From: Comamonadaceae bacterium
GTDB lineage: Bacteria > Pseudomonadota > Gammaproteobacteria > Burkholderiales > Burkholderiaceae_C
Assembly: GCA_947460065.1 (NCBI GenBank)
Contig: CANHGF010000210.1
Coordinates: 1 to 5,140, forward strand
Reading direction: 5' to 3'
Length of the DNA: 5,140 bases
Part shown: piece by piece, positions 1 to 5,140 of the stretch
Layout of the letters: each line of letters opens with the position of its first letter
Position numbering within the stretch: the first letter of the stretch is position 1
Translations under genes and position numbers: made by a program
The notes under the pieces: generated by a model
The model's database searches: none
The model's input: the letters and a program-made list of their open reading frames with translations, nothing else
What the model was told of the DNA's origin: nothing

Positions 1-263
1 GGCGGGATCAGGGTGCGCATCGCTGGAAAGGCTTTTTGCAGCGCCGCATTGCCGCCGCAGTGGTCGCTGTGCAAATGGGTGTTGATCAGCAGCTGCGGAC
101 CGCTTTCGCCAAAGGCAGAGCGCACCAGCGCCACGGTTTGTGCCTCGTGGCGCACATAGCCGGTATCGACCACTGCCGTCTGCCGGCCCTGGGCGATCAC
201 CATATTGGCCGACAGCCAGCCGCGTTCGACCACCTGCAAACCTGAGAACAGCATTTCTTGCAT
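1..263 (-). CDS. MBL-fold metallo-hydrolase, N-terminal part (cut by left window edge)
   Basis: This is the first 87 codons of a metallo-beta-lactamase-superfamily hydrolase, read on the minus strand from ATG at 263-261; the rest lies beyond base 1. The visible part starts MQEMLFSGLQVVERG. It has the usual MBL opening of beta strands (about residues 20-34, ending in the conserved VVDTG turn), then the zinc-binding signature THLHSDHCGG at residues 62-71. H63, H65, D67 and H68 are the expected metal ligands (HxHxDH). No signal peptide is seen, so it is probably cytoplasmic. The superfamily includes glyoxalase II, lactonases, sulfur-metabolism hydrolases and quinoprotein-associated hydrolases, and the fragment does not tell them apart, so the substrate is unknown. 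The gene follows lnt by 47 bases on the same strand and may be the last member of its transcript. No strong Shine-Dalgarno precedes 263. ATG at 254 and GTG at 266 are in-frame alternatives. Confidence 0.85.
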   Translation of the reverse strand, partial: MQEMLFSGLQVVERGWLSANMVIAQGRQTAVVDTGYVRHEAQTVALVRSAFGESGPQLLINTHLHSDHCGGNAALQKAFPAMRTLIP

Positions 264-310
264 CACAGCCGCATTGTGCCCATTGCGTGCAGACCGACTG
301 TGCCCCGCGT

Positions 311-1903
311 TTAGCCTTGGGCATCGGCTGCGCCGCCGCGCCGCCTCAGCCAGGCCGCCAGCACGAGGCTGAGCGCGCCCAGTGCGTACCAGGGCGCCAG
401 GCCCGCATGGGCCACCAAAGCGGCATAGGCCGTCAGGCCGTCGGTGCCCTGCACCTGCGCCACCAGGGTGCCGCGGGTGTGCCTCGGCAGCGCGTGGCTG
501 ACCTGTCCCTGGGCGTCGATGACCACGGTGGCGCCGGTGTTGGTGGCGCGCACCATGGGGCGGCCAAACTCCAGGGCGCGCATGCGCGAGATCTGCAGGT
601 GCTGGTCGATGGCCACGGTATCGCCAAACCAAGCAATGTTGCTCAGGTTGACGAACACGGTGGGCGCCGTGGTGGGGTCGGCAAAGCGCGCGCCCAGCTC
701 CTCACCAAACAGGTCTTCATAGCAAATATTGGGCGCGAGCCGCTCCCCCTGCCACTCAAAGGAGGATTGGCCCACCGCGCCTCGGTTGAAGTCGCCCAGC
801 GGAATGTTCATCAGTCGTACAAACCATTTAAAGAACGGCGGGATGAATTCGCCGAAGGGCACCAGGTGGTGCTTGTCGTAGCGATAGGCCTGCTCGGTGC
901 CGGGCTTCAGGCCAATAACCGAATTGGTGTAACCCTGCTCGTAGGAGCCCAGCGGCAGGCCCAGCAAGGCCGCTTTTTTTCCTTGGGTAAAGGGGGCCGT
1001 CAACGCATTCCAGTAGCTGGGGTCAAGCTGGCTTGGCAGCAGCGGGATGGCGGTTTCGGGCAGCACCACCAGGGCGGTATCGGCCGCCTCGAGCTCTTGA
1101 GCGTAATAGGCCAGAGCCTGCGCCATACCGCTGCCGGGGATGAACTTCTCGTCTTGTGCGATATTGCCCTGCACCAGGGTCAGGGGCAGCGGCGGGCGCA
1201 GGGCCTGCGTCTGCTGGGCTGGCGGCAGCCAGGCCAGCCCCACGGACGCCACCACCAGCGTCAAGGCGGCCAAGGCGCGCCGCTGGCCCCGGGCCGGCCA
1301 CAAGCACAGCGCAAGCGCAGCAGCCACCGCAGCCGACAGCCAGCTCAAGCCGTGCACCCCGATCCAGCCCGCCAGCGGCCGGGCCCAGCCGTCAACATGG
1401 GCATAGCCCGACTGGCCCCAGGGAAAGCCGGTGAAAATCGTCACCCGTGCCAGCTCGGCAGCCAGCCACAGGCCGGCCCACAGCAGCACCCGCCCGGCCA
1501 GCACTGCCGGTCGCCAGCGCTGGTATAGCGCGCCGGCCAAGGCGTAGTACAGGCCCAGGGCGCCGCCCAGGGCCAGCACCGCCAGCGCCGCCAGAGGCGC
1601 GGCCAGGCCGCCGTACACATGCATGGAGATGTAGAGCCACCAGAAGGTCGCAGCCAGCATGCTGGTGGCAAACAGCCAGGCCAGCATGCCTGCCTGCCGG
1701 CCGCTGGTGCAGCGCTCGAGCACCGCCACCAAAGTACCCAGCGCCACCAGTTGCAGGGCTGGCAGGCTCTGGCCCTCTAGCCCGAAGGCGGCAAACGGCC
1801 AGGCCAGGCTGAGCGCATGGGCCACACCGGCCAGCATCATGAGCAGCGCGCCCACCGCGGCAGGCAGGGGCGGGCGCCGGGTGTCGCTCAATGACATGCG
1901 CAC
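311..1903 (-). CDS. lnt: Apolipoprotein N-acyltransferase (Lnt)
   Basis: Lnt is the inner-membrane enzyme that transfers an acyl chain from phospholipid to the alpha-amino group of the N-terminal diacylglyceryl-cysteine of apolipoproteins. This is the last step of lipoprotein maturation, after Lgt and LspA. The 530-residue product (E. coli Lnt is 512) has a hydrophobic N-terminal half with about seven candidate membrane segments between residues 13 and 228. A nitrilase-like periplasmic domain follows (about 240-490), then a last membrane helix (about 500-519) and an RRR cytoplasmic tail. The Glu-Lys-Cys catalytic triad is complete: E283 in LPETAIP, K344 in KHHLVPFGEF and C394 in NICYED. E352, Y395 and E396 match other residues important in E. 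coli. F254 stands where E. coli has W237. The start is GTG at 1903 or ATG two codons later (1897); neither has a clear ribosome binding site. The frame is closed upstream by the corC stop 48 bases away, so no longer start exists. It is probably co-transcribed with corC, as in E. coli. Confidence 0.97.
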   Translation of the reverse strand: MRMSLSDTRRPPLPAAVGALLMMLAGVAHALSLAWPFAAFGLEGQSLPALQLVALGTLVAVLERCTSGRQAGMLAWLFATSMLAATFWWLYISMHVYGGLAAPLAALAVLALGGALGLYYALAGALYQRWRPAVLAGRVLLWAGLWLAAELARVTIFTGFPWGQSGYAHVDGWARPLAGWIGVHGLSWLSAAVAAALALCLWPARGQRRALAALTLVVASVGLAWLPPAQQTQALRPPLPLTLVQGNIAQDEKFIPGSGMAQALAYYAQELEAADTALVVLPETAIPLLPSQLDPSYWNALTAPFTQGKKAALLGLPLGSYEQGYTNSVIGLKPGTEQAYRYDKHHLVPFGEFIPPFFKWFVRLMNIPLGDFNRGAVGQSSFEWQGERLAPNICYEDLFGEELGARFADPTTAPTVFVNLSNIAWFGDTVAIDQHLQISRMRALEFGRPMVRATNTGATVVIDAQGQVSHALPRHTRGTLVAQVQGTDGLTAYAALVAHAGLAPWYALGALSLVLAAWLRRRGGAADAQG

Positions 1904-1951
1904 AGGGGTGTGGACGGGCGTGGGGACAGGCTCAAGGCGGCTGCCTTGGCC

Positions 1952-2800
1952 TTAGCCCGGGCCAGCGCGTGAGACTTTGAACCAGCGCACCGCGCCACCG
2001 CGGCTGAGCTGGACCACAAAGCGCAGACCGCCCAGATCATGGCTTTCACCGCGCTTGGGCACATGGCCCATCTCGTGGGCGACCAGGCCACCGATGGTGT
2101 CGAACTCGCCGTCGGGCAGCGCCACGCCGAAAGCCTCGTTGATGCGCTCGATCGCGGTATCGCCATTGACCCGGTGGCTGCGGTCGGGCAGCGCGAAGAT
2201 GTCGCCCTCGTCCTCGGCGCTGTCGAATTCGTCTTCGATCTCGCCGACGATCTGTTCGAGCACATCCTCGATGGTGATCAGCCCGGCTACCCGGCCGAAT
2301 TCATCGATCACGATGGCCAGGTGGTTGCGGTTGCCCCGAAAGTCTCGCAGCAACTCATTGAGGCCCTTGCTCTCGGGCACAAACACCGCCGGCCGCAGCA
2401 AGGCGCGAATGTTCAGTTCGGGCGCGCGCTGCAGTTTGAGCAGGTCCTTGGCCAGCAAGATGCCAATGATGTTTTCCTTCTCGCCTTCATGGACGGGAAA
2501 GCGCGAGTGGGCGGTATCGATGACCTGGTGCAGCAAGTCCTCGTAGGGCGCGTCGATATCGATCACATCCATGCGCGGCGCCGCCACCATCACATCGCCG
2601 GCCGTCATGTCGGCCATGCGCAGCACGCCTTCGAGCATCTCGCGGCTTTGCGCGCCGATCACGTCTTTTTCCTGGGCTTCGGCCAGGGTCTCGATCAGCT
2701 CGGCCTTGGAGTCAGGACCGGGATGAAGCATCTCGGCCAGCTTTTGTAGGAAGCCACGCTTGTCTTCAGGCCGAGGGGGCCTGGGGGGAAGGTCGGACAC
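1952..2800 (-). CDS. corC: CorC/HlyC family CBS-domain protein (YbeX-like)
   Basis: This is a soluble CBS-pair protein of the CorC/YbeX family, historically linked to Mg2+/Co2+ efflux; E. coli YbeX is also linked to ribosome function. It has no DUF21 membrane domain, so it is cytoplasmic. Numbered from GTG at 2800 (282 residues; E. coli YbeX is 292), there is a charged N-terminal helix region (about 10-60). CBS domain 1 (about 66-120) contains MVAAPRMDVI and SRFPVHEG. CBS domain 2 (about 135-190) contains LAIVIDEFGRVAGLITIEDV, followed by the acidic EIEDEFD segment. The C-terminal CorC_HlyC transporter-associated domain (about 200-278) contains FDTIGGLVAHEMGHVP. There is no ATG near the N-terminus. 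TTG at 2830 would add ten residues. I prefer GTG 2800 because homologues I recall begin 'MSD' right where this reads VSD, but neither site has a good Shine-Dalgarno. It is followed by lnt in the same order as E. coli ybeX-lnt. Confidence 0.93.
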   Translation of the reverse strand: MSDLPPRPPRPEDKRGFLQKLAEMLHPGPDSKAELIETLAEAQEKDVIGAQSREMLEGVLRMADMTAGDVMVAAPRMDVIDIDAPYEDLLHQVIDTAHSRFPVHEGEKENIIGILLAKDLLKLQRAPELNIRALLRPAVFVPESKGLNELLRDFRGNRNHLAIVIDEFGRVAGLITIEDVLEQIVGEIEDEFDSAEDEGDIFALPDRSHRVNGDTAIERINEAFGVALPDGEFDTIGGLVAHEMGHVPKRGESHDLGGLRFVVQLSRGGAVRWFKVSRAGPG

Positions 2801-2893
2801 TGAGGGTGTTCGGTAGTTGGGGAACGCCAAGGATATCTGAATTCCGTGACGGGGCTGCAGTTTGCCCGCCCCCGCCTATCCCGGGGCGCTCAG

Positions 2894-2899
2894 TAGAAT
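2894..2899 (+). promoter_or_regulatory. Candidate -10 element for glyQS
   Basis: TAGAAT differs from the sigma-70 consensus TATAAT at one position and is the best -10-like word in the intergenic region. It implies a transcript start near 2906 and a leader of nearly 60 bases to the glyQ ATG at 2964. No convincing -35 box lies 16-18 bases upstream, where the sequence is a C-rich run; TTGCCC at 2862-2867 is too far away (26 bases). It is a prediction from sequence alone. Confidence 0.35.
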
Positions 2900-2900
2900 C

Positions 2901-2905
2901 AAGGG
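2901..2905 (+). promoter_or_regulatory. Possible ribosome binding site for alternative glyQ start at 2913
   Basis: AAGGG lies seven bases before an in-frame ATG at 2913, a good Shine-Dalgarno geometry. That start would add 17 residues (beginning MPARFG) to GlyQ. The family-typical start at 2964 has only AGAGGG at 2942-2947, which is 16 bases away. If the TAGAAT box at 2894-2899 is the real -10, this AAGGG would fall at or before the transcript start and could not work, so the two readings compete. Confidence 0.25.
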
Positions 2906-2963
2906 TTTTGCCATGCCCGCAAGGTTCGGGCCTGCGCCTGCAGAGGGCGCTTACACCCCCATC

Positions 2964-3869
2964 ATGCTCACTTTCCAGCAAATCATCCTTAAGCTGCAGT
3001 CCTACTGGGATGCCCAGGGCTGCGCCCTGCTGCAGCCCTATGACATGGAGGTGGGCGCCGGCACCAGCCACACCGCCACCTTCTTGCGCGCCCTCGGCCC
3101 CGAGCCCTGGAAAGCGGCCTATGTGCAGCCCAGCCGCCGCCCCAAGGATGGCCGCTACGGCGAGAACCCTAACCGTCTGCAGCACTACTATCAGTACCAA
3201 GTGGTCTTGAAGCCCGCCCCCAGCAACATTCTGGAGCTCTATCTGGGCTCGCTCGAAGCGCTGGGCTTTGACCTGAAGAAAAACGACATCCGCTTTGTGG
3301 AAGACGATTGGGAGAACCCCACCCTGGGCGCCTGGGGCCTGGGCTGGGAGGTCTGGCTCAACGGCATGGAGGTGACGCAGTTCACCTATTTCCAGCAGGT
3401 CGGCGGCATCGACTGCCGGCCGATTACCGGCGAAATCACCTACGGCCTGGAGCGCCTGGCCATGTACCTGCAAGGCGTGGACAACGTCTACAAGCTCCAA
3501 TGGACCGACACCATGAGCTATGGCGATGTGTATCTGCAAAACGAGCAGGAGCAGTCGGCCTACAACTTTGAGCACAGCGACGTGGAGTTTTTGTTCAGCG
3601 CTTTCGGCGCGCACGAAAAGCAGGCCAAGCACCTGATGGAGCAGCAACTGGCCCTGCCCGCCTACGAGCAGGTGCTCAAGGCCGCGCACACCTTCAACCT
3701 TCTGGACGCGCGCGGCGCCATCAGCGTGACCGAGCGCGCTGCCTATATTGGCCGCATCCGCAACCTGGCTCGCGCCGTGGCCCAGAGTTATTACGACAGC
3801 CGCGAGCGCCTGGGCTTTCCCATGGCCCCGCGCGAGTGGGTGGCGCAAATGGCCAAGAAAGCGGCCTGA
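2964..3869 (+). CDS. glyQ: Glycine--tRNA ligase alpha subunit
   Basis: This is the alpha subunit of the bacterial alpha2beta2 glycyl-tRNA synthetase. It is cytoplasmic and carries the class II aminoacylation core that activates glycine with ATP and charges tRNA-Gly together with GlyS. The 301-residue product (E. coli GlyQ is 303) is near-canonical throughout: [13 protein letters not shown] (24-36), the motif 2 region [19 protein letters not shown] (55-73), [16 protein letters not shown] (116-131), [11 protein letters not shown] (138-148), and motif 3 [16 protein letters not shown] (156-171) with its conserved Arg. The C-terminal helical part includes [14 protein letters not shown] (245-258). 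ATG 2964 (MLTFQQ) was chosen because it fits the family N-terminus. ATG 2913 is in frame, adds 17 unconserved-looking residues and has a better ribosome binding site. glyS follows after three bases, so the two subunits are likely translated in a coupled manner and in balanced amounts. No truncation or missing key residue is seen. Confidence 0.98.
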   Translation: MLTFQQIILKLQSYWDAQGCALLQPYDMEVGAGTSHTATFLRALGPEPWKAAYVQPSRRPKDGRYGENPNRLQHYYQYQVVLKPAPSNILELYLGSLEALGFDLKKNDIRFVEDDWENPTLGAWGLGWEVWLNGMEVTQFTYFQQVGGIDCRPITGEITYGLERLAMYLQGVDNVYKLQWTDTMSYGDVYLQNEQEQSAYNFEHSDVEFLFSAFGAHEKQAKHLMEQQLALPAYEQVLKAAHTFNLLDARGAISVTERAAYIGRIRNLARAVAQSYYDSRERLGFPMAPREWVAQMAKKAA

Positions 3870-3872
3870 ACC

Positions 3873-5140
3873 ATGAGCACTCAAAATCTTTTGGTCGAAC
3901 TCTTTGTCGAAGAGCTACCGCCCAAGGCGCTGAAAAAACTCGGCGAGGCTTTTGCCAGCGTGCTGGCCGAGCAACTCAAGGCGCAAGGCCTGCTTGAGGC
4001 CGATTCGAAAGCCACCGCCTATGCCTCGCCGCGCCGCCTGGCCGCCCATGTCAGCGGCGTGCAGGCGCAGGCCGCTGACAAGGCGGTGCAGCAAAAACTC
4101 ATGCCGGTGAGCGTGGGCCTGGACGCCAGCGGTCATGCCACGCCCGCCCTGCTCAAAAAACTGCAGGCCTTAGGGGCCGATGTGAGCGATGCGGCTGCGG
4201 CTGTGGCGGCCTTGAAGCGCGCACCCGACGGCAAGGCCGAAGCCCTGTTTTATGACAGCGTGGTCAAGGGTGCGAGCCTGGCCGCTGGCCTGCAAAAGGC
4301 GCTCGATGAAGCGCTGGCCAAGCTGCCCATCCCCAAGGTCATGCAATACCAGCTTGAGACCGATTGCGAGTTGCCGGGCTGGAGCAGCGTCAACTTTGTG
4401 CGCCCCGCGCACGGCCTGATCGCCCTGCACGGCAGCGCGGTGGTACCCGTCAAAGCCCTCGGCCTGAAAGCGGGCAACAGCACCCAGGGCCATCGCTTTG
4501 AGGCGCCGGTCAGTCCGGTGGTGGTGACCCACCCCGACCACTATGCCGAGCTGCTCAAGACCGACGGCGCGGTGATTGCCAGCTTTGCCGAGCGCCGCGC
4601 CGAGATCGAGCGCCAGTTGCAGGCGGCAGCTGCTCGGTTGGGCGGCGGTGTGCGCCCCATCGAAGACGAAGCGCTGCTTGATGAAGTCACTGCCCTGGTC
4701 GAGCGGCCCAATGTGCTGGTCTGCGAATTTGAAAAGCAGTTCCTCGACGTGCCGCAGGAATGCCTCATCCTCACGATGAAGGCCAACCAAAAATACTTCC
4801 CGCTGCTCGACGCTGCCGGCAAGCTGACCCACCGGTTCCTGGTGGTCAGCAACATCAGCCCGGCCGATGCCTCAGCGGTGATCGGCGGCAACGAGCGTGT
4901 GGTGCGCCCCCGCCTGGCCGACGCCAAATTCTTCTTTGACCAGGACCGTAAAAAGACGCTCGAGTCGCGCGTCGAAGGCCTGTCCAAGGTGGTCTATCAC
5001 AACAAGCTGGGCAGCCAGGGCGATCGCATGGCACGGGTGTGCGCCATTGCCCGCGCGATCGGTGAGCAAATCGGCGGCGCCGAGCTGGCCGACAAGGCCG
5101 TGCTTGCTGCCCGTCTGGCCAAGACTGACCTGCTGACCGA
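3873..5140 (+). CDS. glyS: Glycine--tRNA ligase beta subunit (3' end cut by right window edge)
   Basis: This is the beta subunit of the tetrameric glycyl-tRNA synthetase, which supplies tRNA binding; its anticodon-binding C-terminus is not in the window. 422 complete codons are present, whereas the family is usually about 690-720 residues, so roughly 60 percent of the gene is here. It opens MSTQNLLVELFVEELPPKAL, matching the family start around EELPPKAL (13-20). Further conserved stretches are ASPRRLA (51-57), FVRPAHGLIALHG (175-187), HRFEAP (207-212), VPQECLILTMKANQKYFPL (293-311) and NERVVRPRLADAKFFFDQDR (340-359), then LGSQGDRMARV (379-389). The frame stays open to the window edge. ATG at 3873 lies three bases after the glyQ TGA. 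Only a weak purine run (AAGAAAG, 3855-3861) precedes it, which suggests translational coupling to glyQ. Residues 100-125 are alanine-rich and look variable rather than damaged. Confidence 0.98.
   Translation, partial: MSTQNLLVELFVEELPPKALKKLGEAFASVLAEQLKAQGLLEADSKATAYASPRRLAAHVSGVQAQAADKAVQQKLMPVSVGLDASGHATPALLKKLQALGADVSDAAAAVAALKRAPDGKAEALFYDSVVKGASLAAGLQKALDEALAKLPIPKVMQYQLETDCELPGWSSVNFVRPAHGLIALHGSAVVPVKALGLKAGNSTQGHRFEAPVSPVVVTHPDHYAELLKTDGAVIASFAERRAEIERQLQAAAARLGGGVRPIEDEALLDEVTALVERPNVLVCEFEKQFLDVPQECLILTMKANQKYFPLLDAAGKLTHRFLVVSNISPADASAVIGGNERVVRPRLADAKFFFDQDRKKTLESRVEGLSKVVYHNKLGSQGDRMARVCAIARAIGEQIGGAELADKAVLAARLAKTDLLT

Larger units (their letters stand above)
2801..2963. other. 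Divergent intergenic region between corC and glyQ
   Basis: This stretch of about 160 bases separates the minus-strand corC-lnt set from the plus-strand glyQS pair and should contain both promoters. It is mostly GC-rich, with two lower-GC patches. One at 2829-2846 (with GATATC and GAATTC words) lies just upstream of corC; on the minus strand it holds only a weak -10-like TATCCT (2835-2830) without a matching -35. The other at 2892-2909 holds a better -10-like TAGAAT on the plus strand. A 6-bp GC stem (2867-2872 with 2883-2888, 10-base loop) has no T-tract and is not a terminator. The region shrinks to about 80 bases if the alternative starts TTG 2830 and ATG 2913 are used. No T-box or riboswitch was recognised. 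Confidence 0.6.

Noticed and set aside
264..310. Search for a terminator or promoter between lnt and the MBL gene
   Set aside because: No stable hairpin with a T-run and no convincing -10/-35 pair was seen in these 47 bases.
974..980. A run of seven A on the lnt coding strand (GGA AAA AAA GCG), which fits a slippery A_AAA_AAA heptamer
   Set aside because: It simply encodes Gly-Lys-Lys inside a conserved part of Lnt. No clear downstream stem-loop was found by eye, and about 30 codons of the -1 frame that I read beyond it encode nothing recognisable. Programmed frameshifting has no support here.
140..1528. A 462-codon plus-strand open frame opposite lnt
   Set aside because: It lies wholly antisense to a clear lnt with intact motifs. 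Its translation is low-complexity, rich in Gln/Gly/Ala/His/Arg, with no recognisable domain, as expected for the opposite strand of GC-rich coding DNA.
2039..2749. A 236-codon plus-strand open frame opposite corC
   Set aside because: It is antisense to a complete CBS-domain gene, and its composition mirrors the complement of corC codons.
2867..2888. GC-rich inverted repeat between corC and glyQ that resembles a terminator stem
   Set aside because: The stem is only 6 bp with a 10-base loop and no T-tract. It sits between divergent genes, where no terminator is needed.
2862..2963. Longest possible glyQ reading frame, from TTG at 2862
   Set aside because: It would add 34 unconserved residues and place the start before the likely promoter -10. 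The family start at 2964, or at most 2913, is more plausible.
2766..3884. A 372-codon minus-strand open frame across glyQ and the intergenic region
   Set aside because: It is the antisense shadow of highly conserved glyQ and also overlaps the corC 5' end. The Leu/Val/Gly/His-rich translation has no family resemblance.
4170..4832. A 220-codon minus-strand open frame opposite glyS
   Set aside because: glyS is unambiguous across this stretch, and the antisense translation shows no domain.

Overview
This window looks like an ordinary housekeeping stretch of a high-GC betaproteobacterial chromosome. Family Comamonadaceae (Acidovorax/Comamonas-like) is my best guess. It rests on the gene order, strong G/C preference at third codon positions, and protein wording remembered from that group; no database search was possible. 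No mobile elements, CRISPR arrays, RNA genes or foreign-looking islands are visible.

The window holds two divergent gene sets. The left half is on the minus strand and reads, in transcription order, corC/ybeX (CBS-domain CorC/HlyC protein), lnt (apolipoprotein N-acyltransferase), and the first 87 codons of a metallo-beta-lactamase-fold hydrolase cut off by the left edge. Gaps of 48 and 47 bases, with no terminator-like hairpin in either, suggest co-transcription. The corC-lnt pairing matches the end of the ybeZ-ybeY-ybeX-lnt operon known in E. coli. Lnt adds the third acyl chain to outer-membrane lipoproteins. CorC homologues are linked to Mg/Co efflux or, for YbeX, to ribosome-related functions.

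The right half is on the plus strand and carries glyQ and glyS, the alpha and beta subunits of the bacterial tetrameric glycyl-tRNA synthetase. They are separated by three bases and are almost certainly translationally coupled. glyS runs off the right edge after 422 codons.

Between the two sets lies a divergent intergenic region of about 160 bases (2801-2963). It should hold both promoters and is the least settled part of the window: the starts of both corC and glyQ are ambiguous there. Every stretch longer than 300 bases is accounted for by a gene. I found no convincing undescribed system. The findings below are modest points about start sites, gene junctions and lineage-specific residues.
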